A stretch of 64,000 nucleotides of DNA from Bacillus massilinigeriensis (GCF_900117315.1 NZ_LT630337.1:3411404-3475403), one strand, 5' to 3'. Positions 49,774-59,919 are shown, numbered from the stretch's first letter. A program made the numbers and translations. Notes: generated by a model not told the origin, from the letters alone.

Positions 49774-49942
49774 CTGTGTCACCCCTTAATTTCCGATTTA
49801 TCTGATAGAATTACATTGAATAATAGTTAAAGAGATTTTGAGCTTCATTCTATTGCTTAAAGATACAATAGAGTATCATGTAGCTTTACTTCCTTATAAT
49901 TGGTAATCATATATATCTTTCCTTATTTTCTTTATAAAAAAA

Positions 49943-49968
49943 CCTTTCTGCGCAGATAAGCAGAAAGG
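49943..49968 (-). terminator. Expression-platform terminator of the metNPQ S-box
   Basis: GCAGAAAGG arms pair over 9 bp (49943-49951 with 49960-49968), followed by seven T residues on the minus strand. The 5' arm can instead pair with the GAGAAAGG at the 3' end of the aptamer as an antiterminator. Confidence 0.88.
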
Positions 49969-49980
49969 TAAAATAAACGA

Positions 49981-50100
49981 CCTTTCTCTCATCTACCAAA
50001 GCAAGCTTGCTTCGTGTGAATTGGCACCATTTCAATACAGCCTATTGACGGTTGCCGGGTTTCATCGGGCACATCCCTCCACCTCTCTTGATAAGAGTGA
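49981..50100 (-). promoter_or_regulatory. SAM-I (S-box) riboswitch of metNPQ
   Basis: Read on the minus strand, the conserved S-box elements occur in order: CTTATCAAGAGAGGTGGAGG, GATGAAACCCGGCAACC, AATGGTGCCAATTC and GATGAGAGAAAGG. High SAM stabilises the aptamer and frees the following hairpin to terminate, shutting off methionine uptake. It lies about 210 bases upstream of metN and directly after metY. Confidence 0.95.
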
Positions 50101-50249
50101 ATCTCATCTATATTCAATTAATCTTCTATTTCAGAAAAGTTCTTAAATTAATACAAAAGTTATCGTATCACGTATATAAAGGGGTGTCAACGAATATCTC
50201 TCTGGTTTTTTCTGGTTTTACAAATCAAGCTGATTATTCTAAACACCAT

Positions 50250-51566
50250 TTATGCTTTTGTAGTAAGACTTGTAATGCTGGTTGCTGCCTCAATAGCTTG
50301 TTCTAGATCTTCAATAAGATCCTCTGCATTTTCAATACCAATGGATAAGCGAATTAAATCCTCAGGAACTCCAGCCGCTGCTAAACCTTCCGCATCTAAT
50401 TGTTGGTGTGTGGTGCTAGCTGGATGAATCACAAGGCTTTTCGCATCCCCAACATTAGCTACGTGTGCCCATAGCTCAAGATTGTTAATAAATTTAGCCC
50501 CTGCTTCCCTTCCACCTGCAATACCAAATACAACAACAGAGCCAGCACCTTTAGGTAGGTATTTATCAACAAGAGCTTTGTCTGGACTATTTTCTAGACC
50601 TGGATAAAGTACCCATGTTACAGCTGGATGATTTTCTAAGTACTCTACGACCTTCTTCGTATTTGCTACATGTTCCTTCATTCTTACATGTAATGTTTCA
50701 AGACCAAGAGTGAATTGGAATGCATTTTGTGGACTCAAGGAAGGTCCCAGGTCACGAAGAAGCTGTACTCTTGCCTTTACAATATAAGCCGCTGCTCCTA
50801 ATGCTTCGCTGTAGACAATATCGTGATAACTTGGGTCTGGCTCAGTGAATCCCGGGAACTTCGGCGAATTCCATTCAAACTTACCACCATCTACGATGAC
50901 TCCACCAAGTGTTGTACCATTTCCAAGCAACCACTTTGTAGCAGAGTGAATAACGATATCTGCACCATGTTCAATAGGACGGCAAAGATACGGAGTAGCA
51001 AATGTATTATCAACTATTAAAGGGATTCCCGCTTCATGGGCAATATTTGCTACAGCTTCAATATCTAAAACCTTTAGACTAGGATTCCCGATGGTTTCAG
51101 CAAATATCGCCTTTGTTTTGTCCGTAATCGCTTCTTTAAAATTGTTGATATTTTCAGGATCAACTAGTTTTACATTAATTCCATATTTCGGTAAAGTTAC
51201 TGCAAATAAATTGTATGTTCCTCCGTAGAGATTAGAGGCAGCAACAATTTCATCCCCTGCATGTGCAAGATTTAAAATCGCTAAAGTAATGGCAGCCATT
51301 CCGCTAGCAACAGATAATGCACCGATTCCACCTTCAAGTAATGCAATTCTTTCTTCGAAGACTGTTAAGGTTGGATTATGAATACGAGTATAAATATATC
51401 CATTTTCCTTTAAAGCAAATAGATTTGCAGCATGTTCTGTATTTTTGAACTGATAAGCATTGTTTTGATAGATTGGTACCGCCCGTGCACCTGTAATTGG
51501 ATCTGGTTCTAATCCCCCATGTACTCCAAGTGTTTCAAAACGGTAATTTTTTTGTTTTTCACTCAT
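50250..51566 (-). CDS. metY: O-acetylhomoserine sulfhydrylase MetY
   Basis: PLP-dependent Cys/Met-metabolism family enzyme of 438 aa making homocysteine (or methionine) from O-acetylhomoserine and sulfide or methanethiol. The PLP lysine is in [17 protein letters not shown] (about 210), with the substrate region [17 protein letters not shown] near 55 and the C-terminal [14 protein letters not shown]. The length above 420 residues and insertion pattern favour MetY over MetB/MetC. ATG follows AAGGGGAGATAAATTCA. Controlled by its own S-box. Confidence 0.93.
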   Translation of the reverse strand: MSEKQKNYRFETLGVHGGLEPDPITGARAVPIYQNNAYQFKNTEHAANLFALKENGYIYTRIHNPTLTVFEERIALLEGGIGALSVASGMAAITLAILNLAHAGDEIVAASNLYGGTYNLFAVTLPKYGINVKLVDPENINNFKEAITDKTKAIFAETIGNPSLKVLDIEAVANIAHEAGIPLIVDNTFATPYLCRPIEHGADIVIHSATKWLLGNGTTLGGVIVDGGKFEWNSPKFPGFTEPDPSYHDIVYSEALGAAAYIVKARVQLLRDLGPSLSPQNAFQFTLGLETLHVRMKEHVANTKKVVEYLENHPAVTWVLYPGLENSPDKALVDKYLPKGAGSVVVFGIAGGREAGAKFINNLELWAHVANVGDAKSLVIHPASTTHQQLDAEGLAAAGVPEDLIRLSIGIENAEDLIEDLEQAIEAATSITSLTTKA

Positions 51567-51663
51567 TGAATTTATCTCCCCTTATATTATTATTTTTGCT
51601 TTATTCCTGAATTGGCTTTTAAACTTGTAAGTTGATTTCCTCTCAATAAAGCCAGATACCAAA

Positions 51664-51689
51664 AAAACCTCTTCATAAGAAGAGGTTTT
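51664..51689 (-). terminator. Expression-platform terminator of the metY S-box
   Basis: AAAACCTCTTC pairs with GAAGAGGTTTT over 11 bp (51664-51674 with 51679-51689), loop four bases, followed by more T residues on the minus strand. Confidence 0.88.
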
Positions 51690-51691
51690 AT

Positions 51692-51805
51692 TCTATCTCT
51701 TCTTATCTTTCAGAGCATTGCTCTGCTGGAATTAGCACCGTGTAAATAAAACCGGTTGCCGGGCTTCGTAGGGCCAGTCCCTCCGCCTCTCTAGATAAGA
51801 TTATA
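51692..51805 (-). promoter_or_regulatory. SAM-I (S-box) riboswitch of metY
   Basis: On the minus strand the elements CTTATCTAGAGAGGCGGAGG, GAAGCCCGGCAACC, ACGGTGCTAATTCC and GATAAGAAGAGATAG occur in S-box order, with an internal CAGAGCAATGCTCTG hairpin. The 3' part overlaps the antiterminator for the following hairpin. High SAM should switch metY off. Confidence 0.95.
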
Positions 51806-51886
51806 TGTAATTGTTTTCTTAAGATTAAGATTATATGAATATTATCACAACGCTGAAAGTCAGTCAATACATTTTATAAAGAAAAA

Positions 51887-52213
51887 TTAATAGGGCTTAC
51901 CAAGAATAAATAGTGTTTCTAAAAAAAGAGTAGATCGATAGGTTGCTTCTATTTCCAGATGTTCCCTTTTAACAGCTTCTCTCAGTTTCAGCTTACCTTG
52001 AAGGATGGAGGAAATAACATTTTCCTCACCTTTTATTTCAACATCAGGTAGAATTTCTTCAGAATCGAGTAGAGTAAGATCACCATTTCCAATGAACAGG
52101 TTTGCATTGCCTTTTTCCGTTTTAATGCTTAATATTAATGAATCACTTACCAGTTCCATTAAATGCTTTTTGTCCTTGACCCCGTTAATAAAATCAACTA
52201 AAACGTCCTGCAA
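51887..52213 (-). CDS. yusD: YusD-like SCP2/sterol-carrier fold protein
   Basis: A protein of about 108 aa with an SCP2-like pattern: LILSIKTEKGNANLFIGNGD, then VEIKGEENVISSILQGKLKLREA cut to its core, and a final hydrophobic helix SLFLETLFILGK-type. Position before yusE and yusF fits YusD. The start is uncertain: TTG at 52213 lies after AAGGGAGCGTGAGGACA and is my choice, while an upstream ATG at 52252 lacks a site. Ligand unknown; such domains bind lipids. Confidence 0.65.
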   Translation of the reverse strand: MQDVLVDFINGVKDKKHLMELVSDSLILSIKTEKGNANLFIGNGDLTLLDSEEILPDVEIKGEENVISSILQGKLKLREAVKREHLEIEATYRSTLFLETLFILGKPY

Positions 52214-52306
52214 TGTCCTCACGCTCCCTTTAATACATAATAATTCTCTCAAATGTGATAAATCCCTTTAATTCATCTCATTTTCCTTTCGACAAAATAA
52301 ATACAA

Positions 52307-52340
52307 AAAGGCAATGGATTCTATCAATTCCACTGCCTTT
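52307..52340 (-). terminator. Intrinsic terminator of yusFE
   Basis: AAAGGCAGTGGA pairs with TCCATTGCCTTT with one mismatch, followed by TTTG on the minus strand, after yusE. Confidence 0.75.
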
Positions 52341-52424
52341 ATTTCCTGAGAAATATGTCAAAAATTACAAAAAGCTCATTGCTACTGTCGAATTATTGGG
52401 ATAAATTACCATTTTAAAATTTTC

Positions 52425-52745
52425 TTACGTATCTGTTTTTAAGATTCCGTTTATTTTTTCATATAGATAGGGAACGGAGTGAAAAGCATATATCCTTTCG
52501 TAAATCTTCTCATCAAATAGTATGAGAAGGCAGGGTACACTTTCCACAGACCAATCTCGAGCATAATCTGGGATGAAATTCAAATTTAATTTTCCCCAAT
52601 TCTCGTTTGGTAATAATTCTTCAACTACATGGAGTATCTTTCCCGCTAGTTGGCATGTTCCACATAATGGAGTATATAAATAGAGAAACTTATAGCCTTT
52701 CTGACCTAATAATAATGGTAAATCTTTCATTGATACTTCCTGCAT
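52425..52745 (-). CDS. yusE: YusE, thioredoxin-like protein
   Basis: A 106-residue thioredoxin-fold protein with the active motif YTPLCGTCQLAGKIL (CGTC at about residues 28-31) and the cis-proline region VESVPCLLILFDE near 70, in which a third cysteine follows the proline. It starts four bases after the yusF stop, with GAGG eight bases before ATG, so the two genes are co-translated. Redox partner unknown. Confidence 0.85.
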   Translation of the reverse strand: MQEVSMKDLPLLLGQKGYKFLYLYTPLCGTCQLAGKILHVVEELLPNENWGKLNLNFIPDYARDWSVESVPCLLILFDEKIYERIYAFHSVPYLYEKINGILKTDT

Positions 52746-52749
52746 TTGA

Positions 52750-53106
52750 TTAACCTCGATCTAAATACTCTGCATATACATCGATATTCGCACCCATTAA
52801 GACGGTAGCTAGGTGATATTCGGGCGCGGTCGCCACCTCTCTATAACACTTATCAATATAAAGATGCTCTGCCTCAGGAAATTCCCTTTTTAATTGGTTT
52901 CTAAGTTTTGTTCCAGCATCATCTGCATCCACCAGTATATAAATGTCTTTATCAATTAATGTATCCACTAATTCATCTAATTTTGTCATGCTAATGGTTC
53001 CATTCGTACAGATTACATCTATTGGTTCTTTTATGATATTAATAATTTTTCTTTTATCTGATTTTCCTTCAACGATAATCACTTTATCGGTTTTTCCCTC
53101 GTTCAT
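52750..53106 (-). CDS. yusF: YusF, small TOPRIM-domain protein
   Basis: A 118-residue protein that is essentially one TOPRIM domain: VIIVEGKSDKRKI with the catalytic glutamate (about residue 13) and DIYILVDADDAGTKLRN with the DxD motif (about 61-63). Such stand-alone domains resemble RNase M5-type and OLD nucleases; the actual reaction is not known. ATG at 53106 follows AAGGTGATTCTA; GTG at 53115 lies inside that site. First gene of a pair with yusE. Confidence 0.85.
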   Translation of the reverse strand: MNEGKTDKVIIVEGKSDKRKIINIIKEPIDVICTNGTISMTKLDELVDTLIDKDIYILVDADDAGTKLRNQLKREFPEAEHLYIDKCYREVATAPEYHLATVLMGANIDVYAEYLDRG

Positions 53107-53339
53107 TAGAATCACCTTGATCGAATTATATAATTACTTTACCATATTCTTTATACTAAAAAATGGTGTACATATCCTTTATTATGTACTATTTTAAAGT
53201 AAGCTTCCTTTAACCAATGAAGTTTTATTAATAATGGATAGACTTTTTCTTAAATTTATTTGATCATGGCGATTAATAGTCCAAAACTCGTTCAGCTATT
53301 GGATATTATTATAGTAGGAAGTGGCTCAAAATAATAAAT

Positions 53340-53367
53340 GGTCGAACAACGTGATTGCTGCTCGACC
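53340..53367 (-). terminator. Terminator of gcvH
   Basis: GGTCGA (53340-53345) pairs with TCGACC (53362-53367) and continues with a partly paired inner stem; an AT-rich tail with ATTTATTATTTT follows on the minus strand. Confidence 0.7.
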
Positions 53368-53386
53368 CCCTTTATATATTAAATAA

Positions 53387-53770
53387 TTAATCCTCTTTAA
53401 TCATTTCTTCATATTGTTCCGCACTCATTAAATTGTCCAATTCACTTACATCTGTAGGCTGAATCACAATCATCCATGCTTTTTCATAAGGAGATTCATT
53501 GACATATTCAGGATTATCGTTTAACTCTTCATTGATCTCTACAACCGTTCCACTTATTGGTGCATATAGCTCAGATACTGTTTTTACTGATTCAACACTT
53601 CCGAATGGCTCATCTACTTTTAATTCTGCACCAACTTCAGGTAATTCAACAAAAACAATATCTCCTAATTCTGATTGTGCAAAATCCGTAATACCTACTC
53701 GGACTTTCTCCCCTTCTGTTTTTGCCCACTCGTGTTCCTTTGAATAACGGAAATCCTTAGGAATACTCAT
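53387..53770 (-). CDS. gcvH: Glycine cleavage system H protein
   Basis: Lipoyl carrier protein of 127 aa that shuttles the aminomethyl group in glycine cleavage and acts in lipoate relay to other enzymes in Bacillus. The lipoyl lysine is in [15 protein letters not shown] (K about residue 63). I use ATG at 53770, seven bases after GGAGGG, matching the usual length; ATG at 53785 is part of that site. The P and T proteins are not in the window. Substrate of the LipA pathway encoded here. Confidence 0.96.
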   Translation of the reverse strand: MSIPKDFRYSKEHEWAKTEGEKVRVGITDFAQSELGDIVFVELPEVGAELKVDEPFGSVESVKTVSELYAPISGTVVEINEELNDNPEYVNESPYEKAWMIVIQPTDVSELDNLMSAEQYEEMIKED

Positions 53771-53892
53771 TATAAATCCCTCCATCTACTATGTATAAAC
53801 TATTTTGAATAATCAATTTCTACCACCATCATGACATGAAAGCTTCTTTTAATCAAGCGGTATTCATGTGAATTGGATGTTAACACTTCTAG

Positions 53893-54252
53893 TTACTTGA
53901 GCCATGTCTTTTCATAATCTTCTTCTTTAAAACCAACCGTTGCCTTTTTCCCATCAGTTATTAATGGACGCTTAATTAACATTCCATCTGAGGCTAATAA
54001 GTCTAACAATTCATCTACTGAAGATGATGGTATTTTATCCTTCATGCCAAGATCCCGATATTTTTGTCCGCTTGTATTAAATAGTTTCTTCATTTCCAAC
54101 CCACTATTTTTGTATATTTCCTCTAGTTTAGAACGTGATGGTGGATTATCTACAATATGTATTTCTTCATATGATACTTGATGTTCATCAAGCCACTTTT
54201 TAGCTTTTCTACATGTGCCGCATTTTGGATACCAATAAAATTTTAATGTCAT
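53893..54252 (-). CDS. yusI: YusI, ArsC/Spx-family protein
   Basis: A 119-residue ArsC/Spx-fold protein. The motif YWYPKCGTCRKAKKWL gives a CxxC at residues 10-13, and LIKRPLITDGKKATVGF near 90 is the arsenate-reductase family tail. It is more like the YusI/MgsR-related branch than true Spx, as it lacks the RRPLI-type Spx ending context. ATG at 54252 is six bases after GGTGAG. Function unknown; it lies beside gcvH and the fad operon. Confidence 0.82.
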   Translation of the reverse strand: MTLKFYWYPKCGTCRKAKKWLDEHQVSYEEIHIVDNPPSRSKLEEIYKNSGLEMKKLFNTSGQKYRDLGMKDKIPSSSVDELLDLLASDGMLIKRPLITDGKKATVGFKEEDYEKTWLK

Positions 54253-54407
54253 ACACTCACCATCCTCCAATCATCTTTTTCATATTATGTCGTTAACAGA
54301 CAAGTGAATAATAACATATTTTTACTTTAAATCCTATTATTGAACCTTATTGCCCTAACGTTAAAACCTTCCTCTTGAAGGGGTCACACTCAGTTCTAAC
54401 ATTCACA

Positions 54408-54442
54408 AAAAGCTCCCTACGCTTTATCACGCAGGGAGCTTT
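54408..54442 (-). terminator. Intrinsic terminator of fadNAE
   Basis: AAAGCTCCCT (54408-54417) pairs perfectly with 54433-54442, with additional inner pairs, and is followed by TTTTTGTG on the minus strand. Confidence 0.88.
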
Positions 54443-54457
54443 GAACGAATGAATTAA

Positions 54458-56242
54458 TTATAGAACATAACGCTCAGCATCGATGATTTTTAATGAAGCT
54501 TCACGCTTTTTCGCAATCACATTGATTGGAGTGTGGCGAGTTAGCTTACGTAAAACAGAAATCATCATACGTAAAGAATCTCCGCTTTCCGCAGCAACCA
54601 ATGTTTCTTTTGCATCAAGCTCAATCTTATTGAAAGCTTCTTGACAGAAAATTTGAGTATAAAGAAGTTTTTGATTGCTCTTTTCTAATCCCTCTTTAGC
54701 AATAGCTTTTTCTGTACGAAGAACAGCTGATTCCATTGCATAAACGTTTGCCACGATATCGGCAATATTAACAAAAATTTCTTGTTCTTTATCAACTTCC
54801 TTACCGAATTTCAATGCAGCAAGACCTGCAGCAAGTAAGGCAATCTTCTTACCATTGTTCACTAAATATTTTTCTTGTGCTAACGGCTCATCACCTGGTT
54901 CTTCAGGCATTAGAGTCATAATTTCTGCTTGAAGCTCTTGGGCTTTTTGGAATAATGGAAGTTCACCCTTCATTGCTTTTCTTAGGTATGTTCCAAGTAC
55001 TAATAGACGGTTGATTTCATTTGTTCCTTCAAAGATACGATTGATACGAGAATCACGGTAAGCTCTAGCAATCTCGTATTCTTCCATGAAGCCATATCCT
55101 CCATGTAATTGAACGCCTTCGTCTACCACATAGTCTAATACTTCTGTGTTAAAGAATTTACCTAATGAACATTCAATCGCATATTCTGCAATAGATGCCG
55201 CAACAGCTGCACCAGTTTTTGCTTCCTCATCAGAAAGCTTGCTCATACGGTCTTCGAATAATCCAACTGTACGATAGATGGAGCTTTCTGCCGCATATAA
55301 TTTTGAACCCATTGTAGCTAACTTTTCTTTTGTTAAATTGAATGCAGAAAGTGGAGTTTTAAATTGTTGGCGTTGGTTAGTATATGGAACGGTTACTTCC
55401 ATTGCACGCTTCGCTCCACCTAGAGCACCTACACCTAATTTATAACGACCAATGTTAAGGATGTTGAATGCGATTACGTGTCCGCGACCAACTTCTCCAA
55501 GTAGATTCTCAACTGGAACTTCTGCATCTTGAAGGATTAATGTACGAGTTGAGGAACTCTTAATCCCCATTTTATCTTCTTCTGCACCGGTTGATACTCC
55601 AGGGAATTCTCTTTCAACGATAAATGCTGAGAATTTGTCACCATCGATCTTTGCATATACAACAAATACATCAGCAAAACCGGAGTTTGTAATCCATTGC
55701 TTTTCACCGTTTAATACATAGTGAGTTCCTGCTTCATTTAGCTTAGCAACAGTTTTTGCACCAAGAGCATCAGACCCAGAGCTTGGTTCTGTTAATGCAT
55801 AGGCTGCGATTTTTTCCCCTGTTGCTAATAGAGGAAGATATCTTTGCTTTTGTTCTTCATTACCGAAAAGAACAATTGGTAGTGAACCGATTCCAACGTG
55901 AGCTCCGTGAGTAATTCCGAAGCCACCGGCGATAGCCATTTTTTCTGCAATTAGTGCTGAACTAATTTTATCTAAAGAAAGACCGCCGTATTCTTCTGGA
56001 ACATCTGCGCCTAAGAGACCAAGTTCTCCAGCAGATTTTAATAATTTAACAGAGCGATCAAATTCATGTTTTTCTAAATATGGAACCTCTGGTAATACTT
56101 CATTAATAACAAAATCCTCAGATGTTTTCGCAATCATTTTTTGTTCATCAGAAAAATCCTCTGGTGTAAAAACTTGATTATAGGTAACATCTTCGATTAA
56201 AAAGCTTCCGCCTTTAATTACGTTTTCAGTTGTATTTGTCAT
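54458..56242 (-). CDS. fadE: Acyl-CoA dehydrogenase FadE
   Basis: FAD-dependent enzyme of 594 aa for the first step of fatty acid beta-oxidation. Features: ADVPEEYGGLSLDKI, YALTEPSSGSDALGAKT for FAD and substrate binding near 155, RDSRINRIFEGTNEINR near 390 with the catalytic glutamate, and an extra C-terminal helical domain of about 180 residues that marks the long FadE (VLCAD-like) type. ATG follows AACGGAGGAAAAGAATT. Third gene of fadNAE. Confidence 0.95.
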   Translation of the reverse strand: MTNTTENVIKGGSFLIEDVTYNQVFTPEDFSDEQKMIAKTSEDFVINEVLPEVPYLEKHEFDRSVKLLKSAGELGLLGADVPEEYGGLSLDKISSALIAEKMAIAGGFGITHGAHVGIGSLPIVLFGNEEQKQRYLPLLATGEKIAAYALTEPSSGSDALGAKTVAKLNEAGTHYVLNGEKQWITNSGFADVFVVYAKIDGDKFSAFIVEREFPGVSTGAEEDKMGIKSSSTRTLILQDAEVPVENLLGEVGRGHVIAFNILNIGRYKLGVGALGGAKRAMEVTVPYTNQRQQFKTPLSAFNLTKEKLATMGSKLYAAESSIYRTVGLFEDRMSKLSDEEAKTGAAVAASIAEYAIECSLGKFFNTEVLDYVVDEGVQLHGGYGFMEEYEIARAYRDSRINRIFEGTNEINRLLVLGTYLRKAMKGELPLFQKAQELQAEIMTLMPEEPGDEPLAQEKYLVNNGKKIALLAAGLAALKFGKEVDKEQEIFVNIADIVANVYAMESAVLRTEKAIAKEGLEKSNQKLLYTQIFCQEAFNKIELDAKETLVAAESGDSLRMMISVLRKLTRHTPINVIAKKREASLKIIDAERYVL

Positions 56243-56269
56243 AATTCTTTTCCTCCGTTCTTTTTATAC

Positions 56270-56291
56270 GGGGCTTTTATTAAAAAGCCCC
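56270..56291. terminator. Hairpin between fadA and fadE
   Basis: GGGGCTTTT (56270-56278) pairs with AAAAGCCCC (56283-56291) in the 58-base gap between two co-oriented genes. No T tract follows on the minus strand, so it may be an RNA stability or processing element rather than a true terminator. Confidence 0.55.
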
Positions 56292-56300
56292 TAACATTTT

Positions 56301-57476
56301 TTATAAAAGTTCAAATACCCCAGCAGCACCCATTCCGCCGCCAATACACATAGTAACAACTCCAAACTGTTCATTGCGACGCTTCAACTCATTGATGATG
56401 GATACGGTTAATTTTGCACCTGTACATCCAAGTGGATGGCCCAATGCTATTGCTCCGCCATTTACATTCACCTTTTCCTCATCCAATCCTAATTGACGAA
56501 TAACCTGTAAACTTTGAGAGGCAAAGGCTTCATTTAGTTCAAATAATCCGATATCGGATATTTCCAATCCTGCAAGCTTTAATGCTTTAGGAATGGCTAC
56601 GATAGGTCCAATTCCCATTACTTCTGGAGGAACTCCACCGACAGCAAAGGATCGGAATTTAGCCATCGGCTTTAAGCCATTTGCTTCAGCCTTTTCACGG
56701 TCCATTACCATCACTGCTGCAGCACCATCACTTGTTTGTGAAGAGTTTCCTGCAGTTACTGTACCTTTGATATTGAATGCAGGACGTAATCTACCAAGTG
56801 TTTCTACAGTTGAATCTGCTCGAACTCCTTCATCCTGGCTAAATAGGAAGGTTTTTTCTACTAATTTATTGTCAGGTCCCACTGAACGTTTTGTTACTTC
56901 AACAGGGACAATCTCATCAACAAATTTTCCTTCAGCAATCGCTTTTGCAGCTCTTTGATGGCTTCTTACTGCAAATGCATCTTGATCTTCACGAGAAATG
57001 CCGTATTTTTTTGCTACTTCCTCTGCAGTATGTCCCATTCCCATATAGTATCCAGGTGCTGTTTCAGCAAGCTTTACATTCGGACGGACAACATGGCCCA
57101 TCATTGGTACCATACTCATGGATTCTGCTCCACCAGCAATAATCGTGTCAGCGTGACCAATCATGATTTTTTCTGCTGCATAGGCAATTGCTTGTAATCC
57201 TGACGAACAAAAACGATTCACCGTAATCGCTGGAACAGTGTCTGGCAAGCCAGCTAGTGCACCAATAATTCTAGCCACGTTTGTACCTTGCTCAGCCTCT
57301 GGCATTGCGTTTCCAATAATTAAATCATCAATGTTTCCTTCATAATTTCCAGCACGCTTTAAAGTTTCTTTGACAACAAGAGCGCCTAAATCATCTGGAC
57401 GGACATTCGCTAAAGACCCCTTTTTTGCTTTACCGACTGGAGTACGAGCCCCTGCTACTATTACCGCTTCTCTCAT
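56301..57476 (-). CDS. fadA: Acetyl-CoA acyltransferase (3-ketoacyl-CoA thiolase) FadA
   Basis: Thiolase of 391 aa that releases acetyl-CoA in beta-oxidation. The active-site cysteine is in [15 protein letters not shown] (about 89), and the C-terminal motifs [15 protein letters not shown] (His about 348) and [14 protein letters not shown] (Cys about 378) are intact. ATG follows AAGAGAGGGAATGAG. Second gene of fadNAE. Confidence 0.96.
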   Translation of the reverse strand: MREAVIVAGARTPVGKAKKGSLANVRPDDLGALVVKETLKRAGNYEGNIDDLIIGNAMPEAEQGTNVARIIGALAGLPDTVPAITVNRFCSSGLQAIAYAAEKIMIGHADTIIAGGAESMSMVPMMGHVVRPNVKLAETAPGYYMGMGHTAEEVAKKYGISREDQDAFAVRSHQRAAKAIAEGKFVDEIVPVEVTKRSVGPDNKLVEKTFLFSQDEGVRADSTVETLGRLRPAFNIKGTVTAGNSSQTSDGAAAVMVMDREKAEANGLKPMAKFRSFAVGGVPPEVMGIGPIVAIPKALKLAGLEISDIGLFELNEAFASQSLQVIRQLGLDEEKVNVNGGAIALGHPLGCTGAKLTVSIINELKRRNEQFGVVTMCIGGGMGAAGVFELL

Positions 57477-57534
57477 CTCATTCCCTCTCTTTCCGTATCT
57501 GTTAGAGAATAAACTACTACTATTCTATTATTCA

Positions 57535-59919
57535 TTAATTGCGTAATGGCTTTCCTTTTAATAGCATATGCTGCATACGTTGTTGGGACTTTTGCTCCGC
57601 AACAAGGCTTAAGAATGCTTCTCTTTCTAAATCTAATAGATATTCTTCATCCACTTCTGTTCCGTATGGTACTTTACCACCAGCAATGACATAAGCTAGC
57701 TTTTTAGCAATCTTCAGGTCATGCTCAGAAATATAACCAGAATAAAGCATGGATTGTGCACCAAGTAGTAATGTTGCATACCCTACTTCCCCAACAACAG
57801 GAACCTTTTTACGAACAGGTGGTTTATAACCAGCCTCATATAATGCAAGAACTGCTTGTTTAGCATCATATAACTGATGATCTGGATTTACGCTAATTCC
57901 GTCCGCAAAATGTAGGAAGTTATTGTCTCTTGCTTCTTCTCCTGATGTGGATACCTTTGCTGTTGCAATCATTTCGAATACTTTATTAGCAACTAGTTGC
58001 AGATCAAAGTCAATTCCATTTGGTAGGCTATTCAGATGCTTAATATACAGCTCTTTATTTCCGCCTCCTCCAGGGATTAAACCAACTCCAGCTTCAACAA
58101 GTCCCATATAGGTTTCAGAAGATGCTTGGATATGGGCAGCAGGTAGGCATACCTCTGCTCCTCCACCTAGGGTCATACCAAAAGGAGCCGCTACTACTGG
58201 TTTTGACGAATATTTGATTTTTAACGTTGCTTGTTGGAATCCTTTAACCGTCGCATTCAACTCATAAATATCATCATCTTGTGCAGCCATTAGAATCATG
58301 GCTAAGTTGGCTCCTACGCAGAAATTCTTCCCTTGATTTCCGATGACTAAGCCCTTATAATTCTTCTCTACCTCATCGATAGCGAGGCTGATCATTTGCG
58401 TAATATCAGGTCCAATAGCATTATTAGGAGAAGTGAATTCTAGAAGAGCAACGCCGTCACCTAAATCTATTAGGCTCGCACCACTGTTTTTCATAATCAC
58501 TTTATTTTGCTTTTTCAATGCTTTAAGGTTAATTACTTTTGGATTTTCTTGAACTTGTTTGTAATCACCATTTTGATAGAAATATTTTTTACCGTCTTCT
58601 TCTTTATAGAATGAAGTATTTCCCGCAGCTAACATTTCTTTTACCCATGCAGGAATAGTTAAGCCCTCCACTTCCATCTTCTGAACGGACTTTTCTACAC
58701 CAACTGCATCCCAGATTTCAAATGGCCCTTGTTGCCAACCAAAGCCCCATTTCATGGCGTTATCAATTGCAACAATATCGTCTGCAATGGTTCCTAATAG
58801 TTCTGCAGAATAAATGAATGTAGGCGTTGAAATATTCCATAATAATTGTCCAGCACGGTCATCTGCATATAGTAGCGCTTTCAATTTATTGGATAAGCCT
58901 TTTTGCTGCTTGCTTAATTCAACGGAAGCAGTTTTTAATTTTTTAACTGGTCCGTATTCTAAAGTATTTGGATCTAATTCAAGAATTTCTTTTCCTTTTT
59001 TCACAAAGAAACCTTGACCGGATTTAGCACCAAGCCAACCGTTTTCAAGCATTTTATTCATGAAGGCAGGTACTTCGAATACTTCCTTTTCTTTTCCTTC
59101 GACTTGGTCATAAACATTTTTTGCTACATGGGCAAAAGTATCAAGACCTACTACATCTAATGTTCTAAATGTTGCACTTTTTGGTCTACCGATTAAAGGA
59201 CCTGTTATTGAATCTACTTCCCCGACACTATAACCGCCTTTTAACATCTCTTGAACTGTTACAAGTAAACCATAAGTACCAATTCTATTTGCGATAAAGT
59301 TTGGAGTATCCTTTGCTTCAACAACACCCTTACCTAGAACATCTTCGCCAAATTGTTTCATGAAGGCTAAAACTTCAGGAGCGGTATTTTTTGTAGGAAT
59401 TACTTCTAAAAGCTTCAAATATCTTGGTGGGTTAAAGAAGTGTGTTCCAAGGAAATGCTTTTGAAAATCTTCTGAACGGCCTTCTGCCATCGCCTCTACA
59501 GAAATCCCTGAAGTATTGGAGCTTACGATACTTCCTGGTTTACGATTTTGGTCAACCTTTTCAAAAATCTGTTGTTTAATTGAAAGATTTTCAACGACAA
59601 CTTCAATGATCCAATCTACATCTTTTAAGCGTTCCATATCATCATCAAAGTTACCGGCCTCGATTAGGGCAAGATTTTTCTTTGAAGTTAGTGGTGCTGG
59701 TTTTTGTTTTAATAATTTTTGGAGTGCAGTTGCGCTTATACGATTGCGAACCTGCTTATTTTCAAGGGTTAATCCTTTTGCTTTTTCAGCATCTGTTAAT
59801 TCACGAGGTACAATATCTAGCAACAATGTAGGAATACCAATGTTCGCTAAGTGTGCTGCAATTCCGGATCCCATAACCCCTGACCCTAAAACTGCTGCTT
59901 TTTTAATTTGTTGGACCAA
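57535..59919 (-). CDS. fadN: FadN, bifunctional 3-hydroxyacyl-CoA dehydrogenase/enoyl-CoA hydratase
   Basis: A 794-residue beta-oxidation protein. The N-terminal NAD domain has AVLGSGVMGSGIAAHLANIG (about 9-28) and VSSNTSGISVEAMAEG, with FNPPRYLKLLEVIPT near 165. A second hydroxyacyl dehydrogenase domain lies at about 200-430. The C-terminal crotonase domain includes GMTLGGGAEVCLPAA and GLIPGGGGNKEL near 600-640. This order (dehydrogenase first, hydratase last) is the FadN type, inverse to E. coli FadB. The TTG start follows AGGGGGAGAAATAG. First gene of fadNAE, preceded by a FadR box. Confidence 0.95.
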   Translation of the reverse strand: MVQQIKKAAVLGSGVMGSGIAAHLANIGIPTLLLDIVPRELTDAEKAKGLTLENKQVRNRISATALQKLLKQKPAPLTSKKNLALIEAGNFDDDMERLKDVDWIIEVVVENLSIKQQIFEKVDQNRKPGSIVSSNTSGISVEAMAEGRSEDFQKHFLGTHFFNPPRYLKLLEVIPTKNTAPEVLAFMKQFGEDVLGKGVVEAKDTPNFIANRIGTYGLLVTVQEMLKGGYSVGEVDSITGPLIGRPKSATFRTLDVVGLDTFAHVAKNVYDQVEGKEKEVFEVPAFMNKMLENGWLGAKSGQGFFVKKGKEILELDPNTLEYGPVKKLKTASVELSKQQKGLSNKLKALLYADDRAGQLLWNISTPTFIYSAELLGTIADDIVAIDNAMKWGFGWQQGPFEIWDAVGVEKSVQKMEVEGLTIPAWVKEMLAAGNTSFYKEEDGKKYFYQNGDYKQVQENPKVINLKALKKQNKVIMKNSGASLIDLGDGVALLEFTSPNNAIGPDITQMISLAIDEVEKNYKGLVIGNQGKNFCVGANLAMILMAAQDDDIYELNATVKGFQQATLKIKYSSKPVVAAPFGMTLGGGAEVCLPAAHIQASSETYMGLVEAGVGLIPGGGGNKELYIKHLNSLPNGIDFDLQLVANKVFEMIATAKVSTSGEEARDNNFLHFADGISVNPDHQLYDAKQAVLALYEAGYKPPVRKKVPVVGEVGYATLLLGAQSMLYSGYISEHDLKIAKKLAYVIAGGKVPYGTEVDEEYLLDLEREAFLSLVAEQKSQQRMQHMLLKGKPLRN

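Noticed and set aside
53268-53336. 22-residue frame beginning MAINSPKLVQ
   Set aside because: No ribosome binding site and no support beyond a pleasant composition.
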